Assembly (NCBI GenBank): GCA_963422285.2
Contig: OY729419.2
Span: forward strand, 496,001 to 560,000
Source: VXYL01 sp963422285
Lineage (GTDB): Bacteria; Pseudomonadota; Gammaproteobacteria; Pseudomonadales; Azotimanducaceae
Direction of reading: 5' to 3'
Length of the DNA: 64,000 nt
The notes under the pieces were generated by a model. The model was not told the origin of the DNA and made no database searches. It saw only the letters and a list, made by a program, of their open reading frames with translations. The translations under genes and the position numbers were made by a program. This document shows positions 35,100-44,251 of this stretch, in pieces; position 1 is the first letter of the stretch; every line of letters begins with the position of its first letter.

Positions 35100-35533
35100 G
35101 GCGGCGGGGATGATAGGGCTCGCCTTGCAGAGTGTCAAAAGGTCTCCGGGCGCTGTGTCGGATTGTTGCGGAATGGCGGGTTCCGATATACGCTGCGGGG
35201 CCAGCTTCGAATGCGGCCCTGCAAGAGCGATGGCCGACCGTCGGAAGATGACGACAGGCCGGCCATGAGCCTCGACGAAGCCGGCTGCGTCGCACCCAAC
35301 GCTGTGGCGTTCGGAAGCGGCCTGTACTTATCCGTGGGTCGCGCGGCAGACGATCCAACGCCTCCTCCGGGAACGCGACTCCAGCCGGAGTTGTCTCCGA
35401 GCCTGGCGGCGCGGGCGGACGAACGAAAAGACGAACAGAGCAGGTAGGGGAACCACCGGATTGAGAATGCCAGCCTTGAACCGACTCCCAATCAGAGCTT
35501 CGGAAGGCGAAGCCAGGGCTCACAGGCGCGGAA
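35100..35533. other. Intergenic stretch between yceD and the restriction-modification remnant
   Basis: No credible gene on either strand. It should contain the yceD-rpmF-plsX promoter, but I see no strong box. It lies at the break where the restriction genes separate maf from yceD. Confidence 0.45.
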
Positions 35534-35650
35534 ATGCCGACCCCCGGGCAGGGGGAGCGTCCCGCTGCCTATGCCGACCGCATAGGCGCATGGTACGCGG
35601 CCGGCAGGTCCGACCAGGAGCGCAAGAATCATGGCCTTTTTCTTACTCCT
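35534..35650 (+). pseudogene. N-terminal scrap of a PstI/BsuBI-type adenine methyltransferase
   Basis: The frame from ATG 35534 reads AAYADRIGAWYAAGRSDQER then KNHGLFLTP, the pattern I know from the N-terminus of the methyltransferases paired with BsuBI/PstI-type endonucleases. After about 39 residues it breaks off with no SAM-binding (FxGxG, NPPY) motifs. The stretch 35650-35777 might hold a scrap of its C-terminus (ETIIALGHRARQRPDAAT), which would make this the scar of an internal deletion; that part is inference. Confidence 0.6.
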
Positions 35651-35777
35651 GACCCAGGTGAGTGCCACCGAGATGCGCGCCATGCCGCTTCCTGCGCGAG
35701 AGACGATTATTGCGCTCGGACACCGAGCGAGGCAGCGTCCCGATGCTGCAACCGACTTGGACAGTCTTGTCGAGAAC

Positions 35778-36758
35778 ATGGTCGCTCCCACAAGTCCAGG
35801 GAGGCGACTGTTGGCTGAAGTCGAAGAGGCTCAGGAAATCCTCAAAGCCCTGGGCATGCCGCCGGCACAACACAATCCGATGGCTGGCATGACACTTATC
35901 GCTCTCTGTGGACCGACGCCCAATGCGCCCTGGTCGATGGCGGAACGGCGGCGATGCACTGTCACCAAGGGCATCATCGATTATCTCGAAAAGCACTACG
36001 GCACCACTTATGCAGCGAATACGCGAGAGACCTTTCGCCGGCAGGTGCTCCATCAGTTCGTCCAGGGTGGAATCGCTGACTACAACCCCTTCGAGCCCGA
36101 CCTTCCGACGAACAGCCCCAAAGCCCGCTATGCCGTCACGAAAGCGGTACTGGGTACGGTCCGGCAGTATCGAACTAATCACTGGGAACCTGCCGTCGCC
36201 CGCTTCCGGCGCAAGCAAGGGGCGCTTGTGGAGCGGTACGCGCGGAATCGGGATCGCACCTTGATACCGGTCAGGCTTCCCGGCGGGCGGAAGCTGCGGC
36301 TTTCGCCGGGCAGGCACAACCAGGCGCAAAAGGCGATAGTGGAAGAGTTCGCACCCCGTTTCGCTCCTGGCTCGCATCTGCTCTATATGGGCGATACGAC
36401 GAAAAAGGACCTATTCGTCGACACCGTTCGACTCGGTGAACTTCGCACCCCGATTACCGGCCGCGACAAGCTGCCCGATGTGGTGCTCTACGACGCCAAG
36501 CGAGAGTGGCTGTTTCTCGTCGAAGCGGTAACCTCCCACGGCCCGGTTTCGCCGTCGAGAATGATCGACCTCGAAGCCATGCTCGCTGCATGTCCGGCAA
36601 GCCCCGTCTACGTCAGTGCCTTTCCCGATTTCGACGAGTTTCGCAAGCACATGCAGAACATAGCCTGGGAGACGGAAGTATGGCTATGCGACGCACCAGA
36701 TCACATGATTCACTACGATGGGCAACGGTTTCCGGGCCCCAAGGCCAAGCACAAGTAA
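35778..36758 (+). CDS. Type II restriction endonuclease, BsuBI/PstI family
   Basis: Expected to cut CTGCAG or a related site. From ATG 35778 it is 326 residues, the same length as R.PstI; the frame is open back to ATG 35631. The N-terminal helical region reads EVEEAQEILKALGMP and NTRETFRRQVLHQFVQGG; the C-terminal nuclease core is complete, with HNQAQKAIVEEFAPRFAPG, LLYMGDTTKKDLFVD and DKLPDVVLYDAKREWLFLVE followed by AVTSHGPVSPSR (PD...E-type active site). It sits between yceD and maf, whose adjacency it breaks. No intact methyltransferase is near, which should be lethal if the enzyme is active. Confidence 0.88.
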   Translation: MVAPTSPGRRLLAEVEEAQEILKALGMPPAQHNPMAGMTLIALCGPTPNAPWSMAERRRCTVTKGIIDYLEKHYGTTYAANTRETFRRQVLHQFVQGGIADYNPFEPDLPTNSPKARYAVTKAVLGTVRQYRTNHWEPAVARFRRKQGALVERYARNRDRTLIPVRLPGGRKLRLSPGRHNQAQKAIVEEFAPRFAPGSHLLYMGDTTKKDLFVDTVRLGELRTPITGRDKLPDVVLYDAKREWLFLVEAVTSHGPVSPSRMIDLEAMLAACPASPVYVSAFPDFDEFRKHMQNIAWETEVWLCDAPDHMIHYDGQRFPGPKAKHK

Positions 36759-37355
36759 ATGAAAGCCAGGGAAATAAAAAACTTGGTACTTGCTTCCTCG
36801 TCGCCCTATCGGCGCGAACTTCTCGCCCGCTTCGGCCTGCCGTTCGCCACGGATGCGCCGGCGATCGATGAAACGCCCCGGCCTGCAGAGACCGCCCGGC
36901 AGCTAGTGTTGCGGCTGTCGGCAGCCAAGGCGCAGGCGGTGGCCGAACGCTGGCCGAACGCGGTGATCGTCGGCTCCGACCAGGCTGCCGTCTTCGATGG
37001 ACGGATTCTCGGCAAGCCGCACACGCCGGAACGCGCCGTTCGGCAACTGCTCGCGTTCGCCGGGCAGCGCGTGGACTTCCTTACCGGCGTCGCCGTGCTG
37101 CACAGCGCCGGCGGCCCCGCCGCGACCCATACCGATATCACGACGGCGCGCTTTCGCCTCTTCGCCGAAGACGAAGCGCAGCGCTACGTCGAACGCGATC
37201 GTCCGCTCGACTGTGCCGGCGGCATCCGTTTCGAAGGGCTCGGCCCGCTGCTGCTCGAAGGCGTCGATACAGCGGATCCCAGCGCCGCCATCGGCCTGCC
37301 GCTCATCAAGCTCGGCGAGCTGCTGCGCTCGGCGGGGCTGAACCCGCTCGCCTGA
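36759..37355 (+). CDS. maf: Maf family nucleotide pyrophosphatase (YceF type)
   Basis: Hydrolyses non-canonical nucleoside triphosphates; the YceF branch prefers m7GTP. The 198-residue protein has LASSSPYRRELLARFGLPF, the PRPAETARQLVLRLSAAKAQ segment, VGSDQAAVFDG (catalytic Asp) and CAGGIRFEGLG. The ATG directly follows the endonuclease stop with no gap, so it is probably translated from the same mRNA. Its 3' end overlaps the convergent rluC by 50 bp. Confidence 0.95.
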   Translation: MKAREIKNLVLASSSPYRRELLARFGLPFATDAPAIDETPRPAETARQLVLRLSAAKAQAVAERWPNAVIVGSDQAAVFDGRILGKPHTPERAVRQLLAFAGQRVDFLTGVAVLHSAGGPAATHTDITTARFRLFAEDEAQRYVERDRPLDCAGGIRFEGLGPLLLEGVDTADPSAAIGLPLIKLGELLRSAGLNPLA

Positions 37356-38289
37356 GCGCTTCGAACTCCGCCGGCAGCGGTGCGACGAAGCGGCGTCGGG
37401 CGCCAGCCGCCATCAGCTTCAGTTCGCTGGCGTGGAGCATGAGGCGCATGGGCGTGGGCGACTTGCCGAGAGCATACTTGTCGTCGCCGAGGATCGGATA
37501 GCCGGACGTTGCCGCATGGACGCGGATCTGGTGGGTGCGCCCGGTCTTCGGAAATGCCGCCAGCCAAGTAGCGCCCTCGAGTCGATCGACGATGGCGAAG
37601 TTCGTCCGCGCCGCCTCGCCGGCGGCGCTTGCTCGCACCCGCCGTTCGCCGTTGGGCAGCAGGTAGCGCAGCAGCGGCAGCTCCACCGCGCGCAGCCGCG
37701 CCGGCCAGCGTCCGGCCACGATCAGGTCGTAGCGTTTGCCCACTTGGCCCTCGCGGAACGCCGCGTGCAGCTGCAGCAGCGCACGACGGTTCTTGGCCAC
37801 CGCCAAACAGCCGGACGTATCCCGGTCCAGGCGGTGGGCCAGTTCGTAGCGAGTGCGGGGATCGCCGGCGCGCAGCGTCTCGATGACGCCGAACGCGACG
37901 CCGCTGCCACCATGCACGGCAAGGCCGCTCGGCTTGTCGAGCACCAGAAGATCGTCATCCTGGTAGATGGCGCCAGCGAGCATCGCCTCGAACGCGGCAG
38001 GTGGCGGCATCTGCTGCCGGGCCGCGCTCTCGGCAGCAGCGCGATGTGGCGGCAGACGCACCCGATCGCCGCGTTGCACTCGATAGCCAGGACGAGCGCG
38101 AGAGCCGTTCACCCGCACCTCGCCACGCCGCAGCATGCGGTAGACGCGGCTCTTCGGCAGTTCCTTCAACCGGGCGAGCAGAAAGTTGTCCAGCCGCTGC
38201 CCCTGTTCGGCATCGACTTCGACGATTTCACGCTGCCGCTGCGACCCCCGCCGCGAACCGTGGAGGCTGTCCTTGCCGCCTGTGCTCAT
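37306..38289 (-). CDS. rluC: 23S rRNA pseudouridine synthase (RluC type)
   Basis: Expected to modify positions 955/2504/2580 of 23S rRNA. The 327-residue protein has an N-terminal S4 domain (QRLDNFLLARLKELPKSRVY, RRGEVRVNGSR) and the RluA-type catalytic domain with HRLDRDTSGCLAVAKN. Start ATG 38289 gives MSTGGKDSLHG. The C-terminus extends past the usual PLPAEF end by about 20 residues, and these codons overlap maf on the opposite strand. Divergent from rne, as in E. coli. Confidence 0.94.
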   Translation of the reverse strand: MSTGGKDSLHGSRRGSQRQREIVEVDAEQGQRLDNFLLARLKELPKSRVYRMLRRGEVRVNGSRARPGYRVQRGDRVRLPPHRAAAESAARQQMPPPAAFEAMLAGAIYQDDDLLVLDKPSGLAVHGGSGVAFGVIETLRAGDPRTRYELAHRLDRDTSGCLAVAKNRRALLQLHAAFREGQVGKRYDLIVAGRWPARLRAVELPLLRYLLPNGERRVRASAAGEAARTNFAIVDRLEGATWLAAFPKTGRTHQIRVHAATSGYPILGDDKYALGKSPTPMRLMLHASELKLMAAGARRRFVAPLPAEFEALRRAGSAPPSAAARRA

Positions 38290-38861
38290 AACCGTTTGAA
38301 CAACCTGTAGAGCTCGTGTTAGTGTTTGCGTGGTGTGGGAATGCGTCCGACGTACGCAAGGCCGCACCGGAGAGTAACGAGTTATACAACGATCAACGCC
38401 TTGAAGCGCGAAAACATCGTCGCAACACCGTCGCGCCGGATATGCGATCCGGCAGCGAGAAGGGCCGCCCTGCCAATCCTGAACCGCCATGCGTCGGGCC
38501 AATCCGAGCCAGGGCGCGGGCCAGCGGCGGGGAGCGAATCTCAAGGGCTCGGGTGGCGAACCCGAACAAGCCTTGAGGGGCCGGTTAATGGAGAGTTGTC
38601 ATCGCCAGAACCACATCGCCAGCCGAACGCAACCGCCTAAGAAGCGCGCATGCCGGTGGCGCAAGGAACGGCGACTACCACCGTGCGGAGAACTTCGGCG
38701 CACCGCGCGGGCACCTCGAAGCCGGTGCCGGATGTAGCCGGGCGCATAGCCGCAGGATGCCGGCAATCCAACGCCCACGGCACCGCTTAGGTGCGAAGTG
38801 CCCGGCAGCGTGACGAAAAACTTGCGCGTTTCGAGCCGTTGGCACACGGAGAAACGCCAAT
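38290..38861. other. rluC-rne intergenic region, long rne leader
   Basis: This 572-bp gap separates the divergent rluC and rne and holds no gene. Long leaders before rne are usual in gammaproteobacteria and allow RNase E to cut its own mRNA. Short GC-rich inverted repeats are visible (for example 38435-38453) but I cannot assign a defined autoregulatory hairpin. A GGAGA stands just before the rne ATG. Confidence 0.5.
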
Positions 38862-41693
38862 ATGAAGCGCATGCTTGTCAATGCGACCCAGCCCGAGGAA
38901 GTGCGGGTCGCCTTCGTCGACGGCCAAAAGCTCTATGACCTCGACCTCGAGAACCGTACCTACGAGCAAAAGAAAGGCAACATCTACAAGGCTCGGGTAA
39001 ACCGAGTGGAACCTAGCCTTGAAGCCGCATTCGTCGAATACGGCTCCGACCGCCACGGCTTCCTGCCATTCAAGGACGTCGCCCGCGCCGACTTCAAGGG
39101 ATCCAACTCCGGCGGAGACCGATCCGGCGTCCAGGACGCGCTCCAGGAAGGCCAGCAGCTAATCGTCCAAGTGGAGAAGGAGGAACGGGGCACCAAGGGC
39201 GCCGCGCTGACCACCTTTCTCAGCCTCGCCGCTCGCTACTTGGTGCTGATGCCGAACAATCCTCGTGCCGGCGGCATCTCGCGGCGTATCGAAGGCGAAA
39301 ATCGGGACGCGCTGCGGGAGGCGCTAGCGGCGCTCGACATCCCCGATGGCATGGGCGTCATCGTCCGTACCGCCGGCATCGGCCGGCGTACCGAGGAATT
39401 GCAATGGGATTTGAAATACCTGCTGCAGCTGCACGATACCATTCAGAAGGCTGCCGAGCCACTGCGCGCGCCGGCCCTGCTGTACCAGGAGAACAACGTC
39501 ATCGTACGCACCATCCGCGACTGCCTGCGGCGCGACATCGACGAGGTGCTGATCGACGGCGAGGACGCCTTCGAGCAGGCACGGGAGTTCATCGAACCGG
39601 TCATGCCGCAGTACAAGGAACGCATCAAGTACTACGACGATCCGATGCCCCTGTTCAGCCGCTACCAGATCGAGAGCCAGATCGAGAGCGCGTTCCAGCA
39701 CGAAGTGAAGCTGCCGTCCGGCGGCAGCGTTGTCATCGACCCTACCGAAGCGCTGATCTCCATCGACATCAACTCGGCCCGCGCCACCAAGGGCGCGGAC
39801 ATCGAAGAGACGGCGCTGAATACCAACCTCGAAGCGGCGGAGGAGATCTCCCGGCAGCTGCGCCTGCGGGATATCGGCGGCCTGATCGTCATCGACTTCA
39901 TCGACATGGAATCGAGCAAGAACCAGCGCACCGTGGAAACCACCATGCGCGAAGCGCTACAGGCCGATCGCGCCCGGGTGCAGCTAGGGCGCATCTCGCG
40001 GTTCGGCCTGTTGGAGATGTCGCGCCAGCGCTTGCGGCCGTCCCTTGACGATCTCACCACGGAGCTCTGCCCGCGCTGCTCCGGACAAGGCCGCATCCGC
40101 GACATCAAGTCCCTGGCGCTGTCCATCCTGCGCGTACTGGAGGAAGAGTCCCTCAAGGAGCGCAGCTCCATGGTTCGGGCCCGAGTGCCGCTCAACGTCG
40201 CCGCCTACCTGCTCAACGAGAAGCGACGCGAAGTCGCGGACATCGAACAGCGCACCTCCACCCATGTGGTAATCGTGCCAGCCGCGGATCTGGAAACGCC
40301 CCACTACGAAATCCGACGCATTCGCGACGACATCGCGGAAATCGAAGGCAGCGCCCCCAGCTACGAGTTCACGGAATCGACGCCTAGCCCCGACATGCCG
40401 GTGGCCCGCGACAAGCGGCCAACCCGCACCGAGGAAGCCGTAGTCAAGGCCGCACCGCCGCCGCCACCGTCTCAAGCCCAGCGGATGAAGACGCCGGCGG
40501 CTGCGGCAGCCGAATCCGCAACGCCGCAGCCGAACGCCAGCAAGGGCTTCTTGGGCTTCCTGAGACTCCTGCTGCACAACCTGTTCGACGGCGCGGTGGA
40601 TGCTGAGACCACCTCGGAACCGGCCAGCGTCTCCGACAGCCAGCGCAACCCCAGGCGCACCGCCCGCGGCCAGGGCGCGGCGCGTCCCGAACGCGCCAGC
40701 CGCTCTGCCACCCGGGGCGGCGAGCGTCGGCCGCGCCGAAGCGAAGGCCAAGCGCGACGCGAAGATCGGGAAGGGCGCGATGGAAGCCGCGACACGCGTC
40801 GCCGCCGATCGAGCCGGGTCGGCAGCCGGCCAAGCGGCGCCGACGATGAGCAGCAGGAAAACCGTCCGCGACGAGACGCTCGCCAGCGCAGCCGAGACGA
40901 TCGCGCCACCCGCCCGAATGCCGAGAGCGGCAATGCGGACGATCGCACGGGGTTGGAGAAGCGGCCTCGACGCAGCCGCGGACGCGGTGGCCAAGGACGA
41001 AGCGACAATCGCCAAACGCAATCCGAAGGCGAACGCCGCGAAGGCGGCCTCTCCGCAGTCGGCAGCGCAACCGTGGATGCGAGCGAGAGCAAGCGCAAGC
41101 CGCGGCGGGATCGAGCATCCATTGCCGACAACGGCCGCAAGCCGATCAACCGTGCGCCGCAATCCCAAACGGCCCGGACGGAGGGGGCAACCGAAGCCAG
41201 CCAACCGGCGCAGGCTGTGTCGTCTGCGGCCGATGCAGCCGCCGTCCCCGAACCCGAATCGAAAGCCCGCCCAACGCAACGCGCCAGCAACGACCCCCGA
41301 GCCCGCCAAGGCCGACAATCCACGTCAAAGGGAACCTTGAAGCAGCCAGTGGAAGCCATCGCCGAGCCATCGCCGAGCCGTGCGCCAGTAGCCGACGCGA
41401 CCGCAAACGAGCAGGCGCAGCCGGAAGCGGATCGCCCGTCGGCCGCAACCGTCGAAGCCGCCGAGGCCGATTTCCAGTCGAGCCTTCCCACGGCAAGGAC
41501 CGAAGATGCACAGGAGGCCCCAAGCGGCGAGGCCCAGCCGCAACAGGGGCAAGAACCGGCGAAGGCCCAACCGACCGTCGAGAGCGAGTTGGCCATCACC
41601 GAGGGCAAGCAGCAGGTGGAAGAACCGGAAAAGACCGCACAGCCGACGCGGGCGAGCAACGACCCGCGGCAGCGGCAGGCAGTTGGCAGCTAA
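38862..41693 (+). CDS. rne: Ribonuclease E
   Basis: Essential endoribonuclease for mRNA decay and rRNA/tRNA processing. The 943-residue protein has the S1 domain near the N-terminus (GNIYKARVNRVEPSLEAAFV), the RNase-H/DNase-I-like catalytic core with Asp302 and Asp345 (ISIDINSA, VIDFIDME), and the zinc-link CPRCSGQG (Cys403, Cys406) that holds the tetramer. Residues after about 500 form a long low-complexity Arg/Pro/Ala-rich tail like the degradosome scaffold, with one hydrophobic helix (GFLGFLRLLLHNLF, about 562-575) that may be the membrane-binding segment. Convergent with murB. Confidence 0.97.
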   Translation: MKRMLVNATQPEEVRVAFVDGQKLYDLDLENRTYEQKKGNIYKARVNRVEPSLEAAFVEYGSDRHGFLPFKDVARADFKGSNSGGDRSGVQDALQEGQQLIVQVEKEERGTKGAALTTFLSLAARYLVLMPNNPRAGGISRRIEGENRDALREALAALDIPDGMGVIVRTAGIGRRTEELQWDLKYLLQLHDTIQKAAEPLRAPALLYQENNVIVRTIRDCLRRDIDEVLIDGEDAFEQAREFIEPVMPQYKERIKYYDDPMPLFSRYQIESQIESAFQHEVKLPSGGSVVIDPTEALISIDINSARATKGADIEETALNTNLEAAEEISRQLRLRDIGGLIVIDFIDMESSKNQRTVETTMREALQADRARVQLGRISRFGLLEMSRQRLRPSLDDLTTELCPRCSGQGRIRDIKSLALSILRVLEEESLKERSSMVRARVPLNVAAYLLNEKRREVADIEQRTSTHVVIVPAADLETPHYEIRRIRDDIAEIEGSAPSYEFTESTPSPDMPVARDKRPTRTEEAVVKAAPPPPPSQAQRMKTPAAAAAESATPQPNASKGFLGFLRLLLHNLFDGAVDAETTSEPASVSDSQRNPRRTARGQGAARPERASRSATRGGERRPRRSEGQARREDREGRDGSRDTRRRRSSRVGSRPSGADDEQQENRPRRDARQRSRDDRATRPNAESGNADDRTGLEKRPRRSRGRGGQGRSDNRQTQSEGERREGGLSAVGSATVDASESKRKPRRDRASIADNGRKPINRAPQSQTARTEGATEASQPAQAVSSAADAAAVPEPESKARPTQRASNDPRARQGRQSTSKGTLKQPVEAIAEPSPSRAPVADATANEQAQPEADRPSAATVEAAEADFQSSLPTARTEDAQEAPSGEAQPQQGQEPAKAQPTVESELAITEGKQQVEEPEKTAQPTRASNDPRQRQAVGS

Positions 41694-41705
41694 CGAGCAC
41701 GGCGG

Positions 41706-42713
41706 TCAGGGGACACGATCGACGCCCTTGACCGCCGGTTCGAGTTGCAGCAAGACATCGTACTTCCTCATCACGTCGTCGCGGATGCGCAGCGCGAGAT
41801 CGAGTACCTGCCAGCCGCTGGCCCCGCCCCAGTTGACCAGCACCAGCGGCTGGCGCGGCCACACCTGCACGGGGCCGCGGCGCACGCCCTTCCAGCCGGC
41901 GCGGTCTATCAGCCGCGCCGCCGGGATCTTGTAGCGTCCGCCATCGGCATAGCCGTCGATGTCGATGCGTCCGCGCAGGGCGTCCAGCTGCTCTGCGGCG
42001 ACGAACGGATTCTGGAAGAAGCTGCCGACGTTGCCGACGCGGCGCGGATGCGGCAGCTTGCGCCGTCGCACCCGCGCCACCGCTTCGGCCACGCTGCCGC
42101 GAGCGGCGGCAACGCCCATCCGCGCCAGTTCCCGGCACACATCGGGATAGCCAGCCTGCACCGGCTGGCCGCCCAGGAGCAGCGATACGCGGACGATCAC
42201 ATGGCGCCCGGAGTCCTCGCCCTTGAAGCGGCTGTGGCGGTAGCGAAATCCGCATTCGGCGGCCGGCAAGGTGGCGAAGGCGCTGCGCACTCGGTCGAAC
42301 ACGGTGACGGATTCCACCATCTCGGCGAGCTCGCGACCGTAGGCGCCGATGTTCTGCACAGGCGCGGCGCCCACCCGGCCTGGAATCAGGATCAGGTTCT
42401 CCAACCCGCCAATGCCCCGCCCCAGGGTGGCGCGCACCACCTCCTGCCAAGTCTCCCCGGCGGCCGCGGTCACCCGCCACCGGCTCTTGGCGAGACGTTC
42501 CACGGTCAGGCCGCGCAGCCGCACCAGCACCGCCAGCCCCGGCAGCCGAGCGCGCAGCACCAAGTTGGAGCCGCTGCCGATGATGGTGGCCGGCACGCCG
42601 CGGGAGTCCGCCGCCGCCAGACATTCGGCCAGTTCCCGCTCGCTGCGCACCACGCGCAGCTGGTCGGCGACGCAAGCCACCCCCAGCGTGTTCGGCACCA
42701 AGGCGGCCTTCAC
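41706..42713 (-). CDS. murB: UDP-N-acetylenolpyruvoylglucosamine reductase
   Basis: FAD enzyme making UDP-MurNAc. About 335 residues of the type I (E. coli) form: TIIGSGSNLVL FAD site, VQNIGAYGRE, CGFRYRHSRFK (catalytic Arg region), VGSFFQNP with the proton-donor Ser, and the C-terminal LEPAVKGV containing the Glu. GTG 42713 is inferred as start because it matches the family N-terminus and overlaps the stop of the preceding AlkB-like gene (GTGA). Convergent with rne. Confidence 0.95.
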   Translation of the reverse strand: MKAALVPNTLGVACVADQLRVVRSERELAECLAAADSRGVPATIIGSGSNLVLRARLPGLAVLVRLRGLTVERLAKSRWRVTAAAGETWQEVVRATLGRGIGGLENLILIPGRVGAAPVQNIGAYGRELAEMVESVTVFDRVRSAFATLPAAECGFRYRHSRFKGEDSGRHVIVRVSLLLGGQPVQAGYPDVCRELARMGVAAARGSVAEAVARVRRRKLPHPRRVGNVGSFFQNPFVAAEQLDALRGRIDIDGYADGGRYKIPAARLIDRAGWKGVRRGPVQVWPRQPLVLVNWGGASGWQVLDLALRIRDDVMRKYDVLLQLEPAVKGVDRVP

Positions 42714-43237
42714 GAGGCGCCAGCGAGCCGGAAAGCGGAATCGACGCGCTCGCCGACGGGATTCCCTGCGGGCGGCAGACAGCGCACGCAGCATCGCTGG
42801 CTGTGCCCCCGCATCGGCAGCAGGGAGCCGTGCGCCGGCATCCTGCCGCTGCACCGCCCGCCCTGCCGCCGGGGCCTGCGAAACAGACGCTCGGCGCCGC
42901 CGCCGACCGACGCGATCACCGGCTCGGCGCCGAGATCGGCTTCGTCGGCATGCCACGCCACCGTCTCGGCAGCGACTCGCCAGCGCATATTCGCCAGCGC
43001 GCAGCCGAACCGCCAAGCCGCCGTCGCCATCCCCTCGTCGGCGAGCCCGCGAATGGCCGGCGGCCGGGGGGCTTCTGCGCGGACGCCGCCGCGGCAACGC
43101 GTGCCGGCGTCGCCGGAGCAAACAGCCAGCCGCGGCACCGCTACCCGGCACCCGAACAGCGCGATGCGTTCACGGCAGGAAGGCATCGGCCCGCGGCCGA
43201 GCCAGGATGCTCGGCACATGGAGCACATCGCGAACAT
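42710..43237 (-). CDS. Degenerate AlkB-like 2OG-Fe(II) dioxygenase
   Basis: The frame of 175 residues carries the AlkB pattern in order: ERIALFGCRVAVPRL, GDAGTRCRG, RFGCALANMRWRVAAETVAW followed by HADEADLGAEPVIASVGGGA, then AHGSLLPMRGHSQR and PVGERVDSAFRLAG. The first iron ligands (HxD) are present as HADE, but the second His usually following MRGxxQRHWxH is replaced by Cys-Cys residues, and several conserved aromatic positions are Cys. It may be a decaying gene still translated because its stop overlaps the murB start. A functional but divergent enzyme cannot be excluded. Confidence 0.6.
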   Translation of the reverse strand: MFAMCSMCRASWLGRGPMPSCRERIALFGCRVAVPRLAVCSGDAGTRCRGGVRAEAPRPPAIRGLADEGMATAAWRFGCALANMRWRVAAETVAWHADEADLGAEPVIASVGGGAERLFRRPRRQGGRCSGRMPAHGSLLPMRGHSQRCCVRCLPPAGNPVGERVDSAFRLAGAS

Positions 43238-43288
43238 CGCCGCGAAGCAGGCGGCGCACAGGTCGCGGCGCGGCCACGGACGCTGCCT

Positions 43289-44251
43289 TCAGTCGGAGCG
43301 CCGGCTTTCGCGCACGCAGGAGATGCTGCCCACATCCCAATGGCAGACAAACCCCGCCAGTCTGATTCCGATGGGGTGCATTTCGATGGTCGGCGGCGGA
43401 TCGTCGCGCACCCTCTCCACCTCTTCCTCCGCCGGCTCGGCGATCCGCAGCAGACCGAGGGGCGCGAACGCCTGCATCACTTCAAGGGCGCGACTCCGGC
43501 CCGCGGCGTCCAGCACCGCGAGTTGAAACTCCGCGAACGACGCCGCGCCGTCGTCGTCAATGTCGTCGAAATTTCTCACCGCGTCCAGGAACGCATCCAG
43601 CGCCGCCTGCTTGGACGTGCTCTCGACCAGGGCGTTGAAGGCTTTGACCAGGTGTCGGCCGCCGTCGTGCTCGCCACGCAGGTTCATCGAAACGTCAATA
43701 TCCGAATAGTGAGGGGGCTTGATGGTCGCTCCTCCAGCGACCTGCTGGACGATCATGGCGACGCCTTCGTCGAGGCTGGTCTGCTCCAACGAATCGTAGC
43801 CCCTTCTCGGCATGTGCTCGTAGAAGAAGTCGTGGGCCACCTCGTGGTGGACGACGCCCGTATACGGCATGGTTTGCCAGTTGTCGGGCAGCTTGACCAT
43901 TCGGAAATCAGGATCGTACTGCCCCGGAGGCTGGCCGTCATTGTGGGGGAAGACTCCTACCAGGAGTTCCCGGTAGGAAAAGCCGCTCCGGGTCGTCACA
44001 TGCTCTCCTACATGCTCGCCAAGAACCGCCACTGCTTCGTTCACGCCATCGGTAACGGCATGGACGTCGATGGCGGCGCAGTCCTGGGCGTGGCCGGTCG
44101 CACATCCAGACGCAGAAGACCAAATCTGCATGTTCTTTTGCGAATCCGGGTCGGGATCGCCCCAATCGGATCCTTTGTAGATGACGAGCTGATCGGCGGC
44201 CTGTGCAGCCCCAGCCAGGAGAGCGAACCCCAGCATCCACTCTGCCTTCAT
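43289..44251 (-). CDS. Secreted zinc metalloprotease-like protein
   Basis: A 320-residue protein with signal peptide MKAEWMLGFALLAGAAQA. A gluzincin-type site HEVAH (136-140) in VVHHEVAHDFFYEHM is followed by Glu162 in TSLDEGVAMIVQQ as the likely third zinc ligand. Near the C-terminal third, FDDIDDDGAASFAEF looks like an EF-hand loop. I do not recognise the family. It likely acts in the periplasm or outside. The start overlaps the stop of the previous secreted protein by ATGA, so the two are made together. Confidence 0.7.
   Translation of the reverse strand: MKAEWMLGFALLAGAAQAADQLVIYKGSDWGDPDPDSQKNMQIWSSASGCATGHAQDCAAIDVHAVTDGVNEAVAVLGEHVGEHVTTRSGFSYRELLVGVFPHNDGQPPGQYDPDFRMVKLPDNWQTMPYTGVVHHEVAHDFFYEHMPRRGYDSLEQTSLDEGVAMIVQQVAGGATIKPPHYSDIDVSMNLRGEHDGGRHLVKAFNALVESTSKQAALDAFLDAVRNFDDIDDDGAASFAEFQLAVLDAAGRSRALEVMQAFAPLGLLRIAEPAEEEVERVRDDPPPTIEMHPIGIRLAGFVCHWDVGSISCVRESRRSD

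Noticed and set aside
40600..41690. Plus- and minus-strand alternative frames in the rne tail
   Set aside because: Low-complexity Arg/Pro/Ala codons keep all frames open; the RNase E frame is continuous with the conserved core.
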